Shown: positions 33,216-42,739 of the stretch, piece after piece
How the letters are laid out: every line of letters begins with the position of its first letter
Numbering within the stretch: the first letter of the stretch is position 1
Assembly (NCBI GenBank): GCA_032433765.1
Contig: JAVIAB010000092.1
Coordinates: 108,194,396-108,258,395 of the forward strand
Reading direction: 5' to 3'
DNA: 64,000 bases
Source of the DNA: Megaustenia siamemsis
Lineage: Eukaryota; Mollusca; Gastropoda; Stylommatophora; Ariophantidae
Translations under genes and position numbers: made by a program
Notes under the pieces: model-generated
Database searches by the model: none
What the model was told of the DNA's origin: nothing
What the model saw: only the letters and a program-made list of their open reading frames with translations

Positions 33216-33553
33216 GTGGGCAAGGGCAGAAACCTAAGAGGCAAGGGCAGAAACCTAGGAGGCAAGGTCAGAAACCTAGGAGGCAAGGGCAGAAACCTAG
33301 GAGGCAAGGGCAGAAACCTAAGAGGCAAAGACAGAAACCTAGGAGGCAAGGTCAGAAACCTAGGAGGCAAGGGCAGAAACCTAGGAAGCAAAGGCTGAAA
33401 AACACTCGTACTGACTAAGGCTTCCAAGGTGTATTTGATTGTCGCCCTATTTTTGTCTGTATAACCTAATATATCACTTTCATTTAATCTATCGATAAAC
33501 GTTTCAAAGTCATTTCTGTTGTTAACTAACAAGGGTTTGTCTAACCCTGTCAC
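33146..33553 (-). CDS. Unrecognised 135-aa ORF in left arm
   Basis: The minus strand from MTGLDKPLLV; the first ~47 residues (NRNDFETFIDRLNESDILGY and so on) look like an ordinary mixed protein sequence. The rest is a degenerate repeat of PRFLPLPP from the 21-bp array, ending in TTSRTTHLTNYKLNKPQT. The frame opens upstream of the Met for about 18 codons before a stop. It may be the remnant of an element gene whose end was overrun by repeats. No family recognised. Confidence 0.25.
   Translation of the reverse strand: MTGLDKPLLVNNRNDFETFIDRLNESDILGYTDKNRATIKYTLEALVSTSVFQPLLPRFLPLPPRFLTLPPRFLSLPLRFLPLPPRFLPLPPRFLTLPPRFLPLPLRFLPLPTTSRTTHLTNYKLNKPQTHEQRT
33218..33396. repeat. 21-bp array, left arm (about 8-9 copies)
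   Basis: The unit is GGCAAGGGCAGAAACCTAGGA (21 bp). It is shorter than the mirror array at 37511-37712, which has about one more unit, showing independent change in the arms. Confidence 0.93.
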
Positions 33554-33934
33554 GTTATTTGAGCTTGTGTGTGAAAGTAACGCAGCCCCTGTGTCTCTCT
33601 ATGTCTTAAAACTAGATGATGACTATAATTTTAGGTTACACAAATAACACGTGGATACTAAAAAAACCAACTTTTCGAAAATAGGTTACTAAAGTAACAT
33701 ACTATAACATTAAAGATCTAAGATAACACTTACTTTTATGTGTTTGAAGGTACGAGACACATCCATCGGCAACAACTGTAAGCGTATGTCTGATTACAAG
33801 CTTCTCAGATATATACACTTGAAACCCTAGAGGTGTTACTAAAAATAGAACTGACATCTGAGGCAATACCGGATGTGTTACTAAAAAGATTTTGACGTAT
33901 GATGGCAATTTTATGAGTTTACCCCCTTATCATT

Positions 33935-35243
33935 TTTTTTGAGGGTTACGCCCATGGAATCGATAAAAAGCGTTAATTTAGCACGCAGGCTTACCTAAAA
34001 CTTTATTTTAGACATCCCCACACCAAAAATTTACTTAAAAATCACTTTTGAAATTGTTACCCCCTTACCATTTTTTAGGGTTACGCCCATGGAATTGATA
34101 AAAAATTGAAATATAACCTCAAGGCATACCCCAAACTTTATTTTAGACATCCCCATAACAAAGATTTACATTAAAAACCACTTTTAGGATTTTACCCCCT
34201 TACCATTTTTTAGGGTTACGCCACTGAAATCGATAAAAATCGTAAATTTAGCACGTAGACTTACCTAAAACTTTATTTTAGACATCCCCACACCAAAAAT
34301 TAACTTAAAAATCACTTTTGAAATTGTAACCCCCCTTACCAATTTTGAGGGTTACGCCCCTGAAATCGATAAAAATCGTAAATTTAGCACGTAGGCTTAC
34401 CTAAAACTTTATTTTAGACATCCCCACTCCAAAAATTAACTTAAAAATCACTTTTGAAAATGTAACCCCCCCCCCCTTACCATTTTTTAGGGTTACGCCC
34501 CTGAAATCGATAAAAATCGTAATTTTAGCACATAGGCTTACTTAAAACTTTATTTTAGACATCCCCACACCAAAAATTAACTTAAAAATCAATTTTGAAA
34601 ATGTAACCCCCCTTACCATTTTTGAGGGTTACGCCCCTGAAATCGATAAAAAATTGAAATATAACCTCAAGGCATACCCCAAACATATTTTTTGACACCC
34701 CTACATATCAAACTCCATCAAAAAATCAACAAAAACTAGTAGTGGTATAGGGGTTTTTGAGCCGTTCATACTACGCAGATGCACGGTGCAGCACGTGCAA
34801 TCGATAAAAAAAATTGAAATATAACTGAAAGGCATACCCCAAACATAATATTTGACACCCCTACATATCAAACTCCATCAAAAAATCAACAAAAACTAGT
34901 AGTGGTATAGTGGTTTTTGAGCCGTTCATACTACGCAGATGCACGGTGCAGCACGTGCAATCGATAAAAAAATTGAAATATAACATCAAGGCATACCCCA
35001 AACATAATATTTGACACCCCTACATATCAAATTCCAACAAAAAAAACAACAACAAACTAGTAGTGGTAAGGGTTTTTGAGCCGTGAATACTACGCAGATG
35101 TACGGTGCAGCACGTGCAATCGATAAAAAAAATGAAATATAACCTCAAGGCATACCCCAAACATATTTTTTGACACCCCTACATATCAAATTTCAACAAA
35201 AAAACAACAACAAAAATAGTAGTAAGGAAGGGTGTTTTTGAGC
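33935..35243. repeat. ~115-157-bp tandem repeats next to the palindrome centre, left side
   Basis: Units of two kinds. Outer units (33935-34630) have GGGTTACGCC, ATCGATAAAAA and TTTATTTTAGACATCCCC. Inner units (34670-35243) have CATACCCCAAACAT, GACACCCCTACATATCAAA and ACTACGCAGATGCACGGTGC. The inner units continue partly into the loop. Confidence 0.9.
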
Positions 35244-35320
35244 CGTGCATACTACGCAGATGTATCGTGCTGCACAACGAGATTGTCCTGTACGATATCT
35301 TCACAAAATGTTCAATATTT
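35244..35320. other. Loop at the palindrome centre (~77 bp)
   Basis: Unpaired sequence between the arms. Its left part is a further degenerate piece of the inner repeat (GCATACTACGCAGATGTATC), so the repeat array of one arm ran into the centre before the turn-around. The pairing axis is near 35282, set by AGTAAGGAAGGGTGTTTT (35221-35238) against its complement at 35325-35342. Confidence 0.9.
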
Positions 35321-36517
35321 GCTCAAAACACCCTTCCTTACTACTATTTTTGTTGTTGTTTTTTTGTTGAAATTTGATATGTAGGGGTGTCAAAAAATAT
35401 GTTTGGGGTATGCCTTGAGGTTATATTTCATTTTTTTTATCGATTGCACGTGCTGCACCGTACATCTGCGTAGTATTCACGGCTCAAAAACCCTTACCAC
35501 TACTAGTTTGTTGTTGTTTTTTTTGTTGGAATTTGATATGTAGGGGTGTCAAATATTATGTTTGGGGTATGCCTTGATGTTATATTTCAATTTTTTTATC
35601 GATTGCACGTGCTGCACCGTGCATCTGCGTAGTATGAACGGCTCAAAAACCACTATACCACTACTAGTTTTTGTTGATTTTTTGATGGAGTTTGATATGT
35701 AGGGGTGTCAAAAAATATGTTTAGGGTATGCCTTGCAGTTATATTTCAATTTTTTATCGATTTCAGGGGCGTAACCCTCAAAAATGGTAAGGGGGGTTAC
35801 ATTTTCAAAATTGATTTTTAAGTTAATTTTTGGTGTGGGGATGTCTAAAATAAAGTTTTAAGTAAGCCTATGTGCTAAAATTACGATTTTTATCGATTTC
35901 AGGGGCGTAACCCTAAAAAATGGTAAGGGGGGGGGGGTTACATTTTCAAAAGTGATTTTTAAGTTAATTTTTGGTGTGGGGATGTCTAAAATAAAGTTTT
36001 AGGTAAGCCTACGTGCTAAATTTACGATTTTTATCGATTTCAGGGGCGTAACCCTCAAAAATGGTAAGGGGGGTTACAATTTCAAAAGTGATTTTTAAGT
36101 TAATTTTTGGTGTGGGGATGTCTAAAATAAAGTTTTAGGTAAGTCTACGTGCTAAATTTACGATTTTTATCGATTTCAGGGCGTAACCCTCAAAAATGGT
36201 AAGGGGGTTACAATTTCAAAAGTGATTTTTAAGTTAATTTTTGGTGTAGGGATGTCTAAAATAAAGTTTTAGGTAAGTCTACGTGCTAAATTTACGATTT
36301 TTATCGATTTCAGTGGCGTAACCCTAAAAAATGGTAAGGGGGTAAAATCCTAAAAGTGGTTTTAATTGTAAATCTTTGTTATGGGGATGTCTAAAATAAA
36401 GTTTGGGGTATGCCTTGAGGTTATATTTCAATTTTTTATCAATTCCATGGGCGTAACCCTAAAAAATGGTAAGGGGGTAACAATTTCAAAAGTGATTTTT
36501 AAGTAAATTTTTGGTGT

Positions 36518-36768
36518 AAGTAAAGTACCCCCCGTCACGCCAAGTGGCGTATAGGGAAATATGGTGTTAGTGACCCTATATTTTACAGACCTTCAGCACA
36601 TGATTTTTGGGGTAATGTGGTCGGTATTACGCCCGTGCTGTTTTACTTTCCCAGAAAAAATCCGGTACCCATTTAAGGCTGGGTGAACCCGGAGCCGTCG
36701 GTTGGGATCGAACCCTACCCCTTGTCCGTAGTAGTCCAGTTCACTAACCACTGAGCTATCGCGGCTCC
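36518..36768 (-). mobile_element. SINE family S inside the right arm
   Basis: A full family S body on the minus strand: 3' end at 36518 (complement of TACTTTACTTAC), dyad CGCCAAGTGGCG, and head at 36761-36768 (GCGGCTCC, complement of GGAGCCGC). Together with 36769-36877 it forms one insert flanked by AAATTTTTGGTGT at 36505-36517 and 36878-36890. Confidence 0.95.
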
Positions 36769-36877
36769 TACTAATTTTTAGGGAATTAGTAAAACCCAGG
36801 TGTCCTCGCCAGGGTACGAACCCCGGCTGTTGCCGTGGTAAGCCAACCGCCTATCGATTGCGCTAACCGGACATCAT
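36769..36877 (-). mobile_element. Second tRNA-like module, upstream half of a composite SINE insert
   Basis: On the minus strand GTCCGGTTAGCGCAATCG (A-box region, near 36870) and GGTTCGTACCC (B box, 36812-36822) form a tRNA-like head of a family different from S. A short linker with ACTAATT and AATTAGT follows. Both modules lie within a single 13-bp duplication, so they inserted as one unit or as a template-switched hybrid. Confidence 0.8.
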
Positions 36878-37355
36878 AAATTTTTGGTGTGGGGATGTCT
36901 AAAATAAAGTTTTAGGTAAGCCTGCGTGCTAAATTAACGCTTTTTATCGATTCCATGGGCGTAACCCTAAAAAAAATGATAAGGGGGTAAACTCATAAAA
37001 TTGCCATCATACGTCAAAATCTTTTTAGTAACACATCCGGTATTGCCTCAGATGTCAGTTCTATTTTTAGTAACACCTCTAGGGTTTCAAGTGTATATAT
37101 CTGAGAAGCTTGTAATCAGACATACGCTTACAGTTGTTGCCGATGGATGTGTCTCGTACCTTCAAAAACATAAAAGTAAGTGTTATCTTAGATCTTTAAT
37201 GTTATAGTATGTTACTTTAGTAACCTATTTTCGAAAAGTTGGTTTTTTTAGTATCCACGTGTTATTTGTGTAACCTAAAATTATAGTCATCATCTAGTTT
37301 TAAGACATAGAGAGACACAGGGACTGCGTTACTTTCACACACAAGCTCAAATAAC

Positions 37356-37784
37356 GTGACAGGGTTAGACAAACCCTTGTTAGTTAACAACAGAAATGAC
37401 TTTGAAACGTTTATCGATAGATTAAATGAAAGTGATATATTAGGTTATACAGACAAAAATAGGGCGACAATCAAATACACCTTGGAAGCCTTAGTCAGTA
37501 CGAGTGTTTTTCAGCCTTTGCTTCCTAGGTTTCTGACCTTGCCTCCTAGGTTTCTGTCTTTGCCTCTTAGGTTTCTGCCCTTGCCTCCTCGGTTTCTGCC
37601 CTTGCCTCCTAGGTTTCTGACCTTGCCTCCTAGGTTTCTGCCCTTGCCTCCTAGGTTTCTGACCTTGCCTCCTAGGTTTCTGCCCTTGCCTCTTAGGTTT
37701 CTGCCCTTGCCCACGACCTCTCGAACCACGCACTTAACAAACTACAAACTTAATAAACCACAAACTCACGAACAACGAACTTAA
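37356..37784 (+). CDS. Unrecognised 142-aa ORF in right arm
   Basis: Mirror of 33146-33553: the same MTGLDKPLLV start and N-terminal 47 residues, one more PRFL-type heptapeptide, and the same C-terminus. Conservation between arms reflects recent duplication or gene conversion and not necessarily selection. Confidence 0.25.
   Translation: MTGLDKPLLVNNRNDFETFIDRLNESDILGYTDKNRATIKYTLEALVSTSVFQPLLPRFLTLPPRFLSLPLRFLPLPPRFLPLPPRFLTLPPRFLPLPPRFLTLPPRFLPLPLRFLPLPTTSRTTHLTNYKLNKPQTHEQRT
37511..37712. repeat. 21-bp array, right arm
   Basis: Mirror of 33218-33396 with about one additional unit. Confidence 0.9.
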
Positions 37785-38390
37785 CAAACCACGAACCACG
37801 GACTTACCGAACCCTCAACTCACGAACCGCGAACCACAACCCCTACGAACCATGGACTTAACGAACCATCAGCTAACGAACCACGAACCACAACCCCACG
37901 AACCACGAACTTAACGAACCATCAACTAACGAACCACAAACCACAACCCCACGAACCACGGACTTAACGAACCCTCAACTCACGAATCGCGAACCACAAC
38001 CCCTACGAACCATGGACTTAACGAACCATCAGCTAACGAACCACGAACCACAACCCCACGAACCACGAACTTAACGAACCATCAACTAACGAACCACAAA
38101 CCACAACCCCACGAACCACGGACTTAACGAACCATCAACTAACGAACCACGAACCACAACCACACGAACCACGGACTTAACGAATCATCAACTAACGAAC
38201 CGCAAACTCACGAACAACGAACTTAACAAACCACGAACTTAACGAACCATCAACTCACGAACCGCGAACCACAACCCCTACGAACCATGGACTTAACGAA
38301 CCATCAACTAACGAACCACGAACCACAACCCCACGAACCACGGACTTAACGAATCACGGACTTACCGAACCACGAACCACGACCCCCCTA
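37725..38390. repeat. CGAACCA-rich tandem array, right arm
   Basis: Mirror of 32541-33215. Unit order is the same with minor substitutions. Confidence 0.92.
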
Positions 38391-39178
38391 GTTTTCTGTC
38401 CTTGCCTCTTAGGTTTCTGCCATTGCCTGCTAGATTTCTGTCCTTAATATAACTTCCTGCTTGTTGTATCCAACTATTTATAACTGTCATGGAACTCCTG
38501 GTATTGCAGCAGGGGTCAAAACGCGTTCAAGTAACCCGCCACTTGTATTATTTCCCCCACCATTGACCCGCTAGGTCGATTTAAAGTAACCCATGCATCA
38601 GACTCGACAGCACTTCAAGTTGAAAATGAGGTCAGTTATCACGATAACAGTAATCCTCTTCTCCGATTAGTTAATCCAGAGGTCAGTCATTTCGTTGATG
38701 GGTGTCCGATAGAAATCTTCTTCTCTGATTGGTTAACCTAGATATTAGTCGAGGGTGGAATAGTATCGTCCAATTTTATTTACCAGATTATATTTAAACT
38801 AGTCGGATGTGAGACTTCGTGTTATAAGCGCGCTTGATTCACGGACGTTTATTTTCGTAGTACTGTTCAGTCTAGCGGTCTGTGTTGTAGTGGAATATTT
38901 TACGGTGTAAGTTGAATTTTTTTCTGTTTTTCTCTTAGCTCATAACGATGTGATAGGTTATCATTAAAGGAATTTCAGTTGTATTAATGGGTGATGTGTA
39001 TAAAGTACGTATGTTACGCCTTGTCGAGTGTATTATTCCTTCGTTTTTCATATGTTTATCTTATTGGTTCTTTAAAAAGTAGATATTTCAAGTCTTTTTG
39101 TAATTGATATTCAATGTTATTAATGTGTTACACTGGTGGTAAGGTAAAAATACGAATGAAGGCGGAACGCTAGGCGAG

Positions 39179-39179
<1 letters not shown>

Positions 39180-39216
<37 letters not shown>

Positions 39217-39262
39217 GAAAGGTGGAATGGTAGGAGAGAAGTCTAGTAGGGGTTAGAAGAGC

Positions 39263-39302
<40 letters not shown>

Positions 39303-39565
39303 AGCGTATGATAAAGAAGGCGAGATGCTATGTTTTAATGGTGAGAATAATCAAGTGTTATAATAGGAGGGACGCTAAAAATATGAGGGAGGGCGGGGGA
39401 ACTAAAGGGAGAGGCGGAGGGTGGAGTGATAGGTTAGAAGTCTAAGAGAGGATAGGGGAGAAAGCGAGAGAGAGAGAGAGAGAGAGAGAAGGAAGGCGCG
39501 ATGCTAGGGATAAATGGAGAGAATGAGTAAGTGTTTCAATGGCGGGAAATCTAGGCTGGAATAGT

Positions 39566-39616
<51 letters not shown>

Positions 39617-40019
39617 AAGAGGGAGAGAGAGAGAGAGATAGCGAACCACTAACACCGAGGAACATATTTACACTACCAGCTAAGACTAACCAGTAATCTC
39701 TAACTGAGAGAGAGAGAGAGAGAGAGAGCGAGAGAAGCCTATGAGAAAGAAGGCGAGATGCTATGTATTAATGGTGAGAATAATCAAGTGTTACAATAGG
39801 AGGGACGCTAAAAATATGAGGGAGGGCGGGGGAGCTAAAGAGAGAGGCGGAGGGTGGAGTGATAGGTTAGAAGTCTAAGAGAGGATAGGGGAGAAAGCGA
39901 GAGGGAGAGAGAGAGAGAGAAGGAAGGCGCGATGATATGGATAAATGGAGAGAATGAGTAAGTGTTTCAATGGAGGGAAATCTAGGCTGGAATAGTAGAG
40001 AGAGAGAGAGAGAGAGAGC

Positions 40020-40050
<31 letters not shown>

Positions 40051-40070
40051 CGAACCACTAACACCGAGGA
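39180..40070. repeat. (GA)n microsatellites and duplicated segment, right arm
   Basis: Mirror of the (CT)n region of the left arm, with differences in tract length (for example around 39565-39640). Confidence 0.9.
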
Positions 40071-40484
40071 ACATATTTACACTACCAGCTTAGACTAACC
40101 AGTAATCTCTAACTGTTTCACCCTTATGCTTCATTTATGGTACAACGTTAAGCAGACACCCAACTACATAGCTATAAATATTTTCTAACGGCTACCTGGC
40201 GCGATAGCGTCCCCCGAGCCGAGATAATCCCCGATCCGATAGCACGCTGTCCGAAACACTCGAGCTAATCTGAAGGTGTCACCCCCCTCCAACACGCGAT
40301 CCGCCCCGAGGTCACCACGCACCCGCGTGATCCGGCGCCCGCTGCACGAGGGGTCACGCCGTCGCACGACCGATTAACTCCCCTTGTCTCTCGTGTACAT
40401 TAGGCGCTAAAGGCGCCTCTTATATATCTTTGTTAATTTACGCCAAAATAATATCCAAATCCTTCCTTGTATACTACTCACGTA

Positions 40485-40885
40485 AAACAATCCTCTGTAT
40501 GTAATTTGGTACCATAATCAATTTTTTTCTAACTTAACTCAGACATATAAAGGCCTACGTTTCTGTCGAGTAATTTCAATCAAAAGACTCAAGCAACAAG
40601 AACGAGTCGTGAGCTCATAAAGTGAACCAACATTTTTCTTGCTTGCTCTTAGAAAGTAACGTTTTGTGAATTTACCACACTTCGCGTATCAGCTAGTTCA
40701 TGTTAATTTACCATTATATATTATTTCTTACCATACATTTTTGTTATATCTTCTGTCATAAAATGTTGTTTTTCAAGCTTTACGTGAAGTGTCTATGCCC
40801 CCGCAGAAAGATTTTACGTGGCACTTCAAGGCGGCACTTTGTCTTTATCATCATAAAGCTGTCATTATACCGTTTGTCTACTTTT
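40485..40885. other. Intergenic, nothing recognised
   Basis: AT-rich spacer between the palindrome and the pyrimidine arrays. Short open frames only. Confidence 0.5.
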
Positions 40886-42120
40886 TTTCTCCTACTACTC
40901 TCCAACGTTCCCACCTCTCTCTACTCTCCAACGTTCACACCTCACTTTGTTCTTCTATTCTCCAACGTTTCCATCTCTCTCTATTCTTCTATTCTTCAAC
41001 GTCATAACCTCTCTCAATTCTTATATTATCCAGCGTCCCACCTCTCTCAATTCTTCTATTATCCAGCGTCCCACCTCTCTTAATTCTTCTATTCTCTAAC
41101 GTTCCCACCTCTATCTATTATATTCTCCAACGTTTCCATCTCTCTCTATTCTTCTATTCTCCAACGTCATCACCTCTCTCAATTCTTCTATTATCCTACG
41201 TCCCACTTCTCTCAATTCTTCTATTCTTCTACGTATCAACCTCTCTCTATTCTTCTATCCTCCATCATCCCCACCTCTCTCTATTCTTTTCTCTAACGTA
41301 CCCACCTCTCTCTATTATTTTTTTCAACGTGCTCACCTTTCTCTATTCTTCTATTCTCCAACGTCCCCACCTATTTCTATTCTTCTACTCATCAACGTAC
41401 CCACCTCTCTCTATTCTTCTATTCTCCAACATAACCACCTCTCTCTATTCTCCAACATTCTTACCTCTCTCTATTAGTATATAATCCAACGTTCCTACAT
41501 CAATCTACTGTCCCACGTTCCCATATCTCTCTAATCTCCAACGTTTTCACTTATCTCTATTCTTCTATTCTCCAACGTTTTCACCTCTCACTCTATTCTT
41601 TTGTTCTCCACTGTCCCCACCTCCCTCTATTTTTCTATTCTTCAACGTTCCCACCTCTCTCTACTCTAAATCGTTCCCCCTTTTCTCTATTCTCCAACGT
41701 TCAGACCTTTCTCTATTTTCCAACGTTCCTACCTCTCTATATTCTTCTATTCTCCAACGTCCCCACCTCTCTCTATTCTTCTATTCTCCAGCGTTTCCAC
41801 CACTCTCTATTCTTCTATTCTCCAACGTCTCCACCTCTATCTATTTTTCTATTCTCCAACGTCCCCATCTCTCTCTATTTTCCTATTTTCCAACGTCCAC
41901 ACCTCTCTATATTCTTCTATTCTCCAACGTCCCCACCTCTCTCTATTCTTCTATTCTCCAGCGTTTCCACCACTCTCTATTCTTCTATTCTCCAACGTCT
42001 CCACCTCTATCTATTTTTCTATTCTCCAACGTCCCCATCTCTCTCTATTTTCCTATTTTCCAACGTCCACACCTCTCTCTATTCTCCAACGTTCCCATAT
42101 CTATTTATTCTCCGACGTAC
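40886..42120. repeat. ~33-bp pyrimidine-rich satellite
   Basis: The consensus includes CACCTCTCTCTATTC, TTCTATTCTCCAACGT. Units vary in length (25-35 bp). A block of several units is duplicated with an offset of about 170 bp: CAGCGTTTCCACCACTC occurs at about 41789 and 41959. The plus strand is almost purine-free. Confidence 0.92.
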
Positions 42121-42256
42121 ATACCCCCCCCCCCCCAAACCATTATCCGTTTCCTGACACATTCTCCTTCCTGGAACATTTTTTCTTTAAATTCAACATT
42201 TTTTCCTATTCTTAACTTCTCTTCTATTATACAACTTCCCTTCTATTGTCCAGCTT

Positions 42257-42727
42257 CTTCTACCTTTTAGCTCCCAGTGGAGCATAGGTCTTCAACAAAC
42301 ACTTTCCAAGTCGTTCTGTTTTTTGCAATTCTTTTAAGATCATTCCATGTCTTCCCCATCATCTTCATCTCTGCTTCAATCTGTCTTCTCCAAGAATTCC
42401 TTGGTCTTCCTCTTTGTCTTTTCCCCTGGGGATTCCAAAAAAGGGCCTGTTGTGTAATACTCTCAGTTGGTTTCCGTAGTGTGTGTCCTATCCATCGCCA
42501 TCGTCTTCGCGTATTTCTTTATCCACTGGTATTTGACCGGTACATTTCCATAATTCCACGTTTGTGACTTTGTCCTGCCATTTCCATCCCTTTATTCTGC
42601 GCAAGCATCCATTAATGAAAGTCTGTACCTTCGTGATTGTCAATTTTGTTATTCTCCATGTTTCACAGCCATATAATAGAACCGACTTAACATTGGAGTT
42701 GAAAATTTGTATTTTTGTATTTATTGT
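42257..42727 (-). mobile_element. LINE family A, 5'-truncated, 12-bp TSD, between satellites
   Basis: The minus strand reads IFNSNVKSVLLYGCETWRIT, TFINGCLRRIKGWKWQ, then in other frames QALFWNPQGKRQRGRPRNSW, AEMKMMGKTWNDLKR and a (GAAGAAG) tail at 42257. This is the RT thumb-to-C-terminal part of an RTE-like ORF2. The flanking ATTGTCCAGCTT at 42245-42256 and 42728-42739 is perfect, so the full 471-bp insert and its target, a pyrimidine-rich repeat, are defined. A frame break occurs near 42490. Confidence 0.95.
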
Positions 42728-42739
42728 ATTGTCCAGCTT

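Larger units (their letters stand above)
30435..35243 (+). repeat. Left arm of the palindrome (4.8 kb)
   Basis: Reverse complement of the right arm with few differences. It retains the empty SINE site ACACCAAAAATTT at 34020-34032. One extra AGT at 30435-30437 distinguishes its end from the other arm. Confidence 0.95.
30435..40478. mobile_element. ~10-kb palindromic element, Polinton-like ends
   Basis: Inverted arms 30435-35243 and 35321-40478 around a ~77-bp loop. The ends are AGTAGTAGTATAC and GTATACTACT. A 6-bp direct repeat CACGTA flanks both (30429-30434 and 40479-40484). Polinton/Maverick elements are known for 6-bp duplications and ends starting AG and finishing CT, so the termini fit that class. 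No polymerase B, integrase, ATPase, protease or capsid gene is present. Arms are collinear: a ~95-bp unique end, a GC-rich block, CT/GA microsatellites, ~790 bp of unique DNA, a GGTTCGT array, a 21-bp array, a short ORF, and ~150-bp repeats to the centre. Alternative classes are a foldback-type element, whose known duplications are longer, or a segmental palindrome. Structure is certain; class is inferred. Confidence 0.9.
35321..40478 (-). repeat. Right arm of the palindrome (5.2 kb)
   Basis: Mirror of the left arm. The excess length is mostly explained by the 360-bp SINE insert at 36518-36877 plus its 13-bp duplication. Other differences are repeat-number changes (21-bp array, GA tracts) and scattered substitutions. 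Confidence 0.95.

Noticed and set aside
32541..33396. CRISPR-like appearance of regularly spaced repeats
   Set aside because: The spacers are themselves repeats and the host is eukaryotic; ordinary minisatellites. The same applies to 7154-7692 and 60813-61475.
33553..33600. DTGA-like motif just upstream of the arm ORF, reminiscent of a retroviral-type aspartic protease
   Set aside because: A stop lies two codons upstream, the following residues do not match the protease fold, and the other arm reads DTGT. Chance similarity.
30435..40478. Palindrome as a pure assembly or read-folding artefact
   Set aside because: The arms differ by a 360-bp SINE insert with duplication, by repeat copy numbers and by substitutions, and the outer ends have a 6-bp duplication. 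An artefact would give identical arms. Still worth confirming with long reads.
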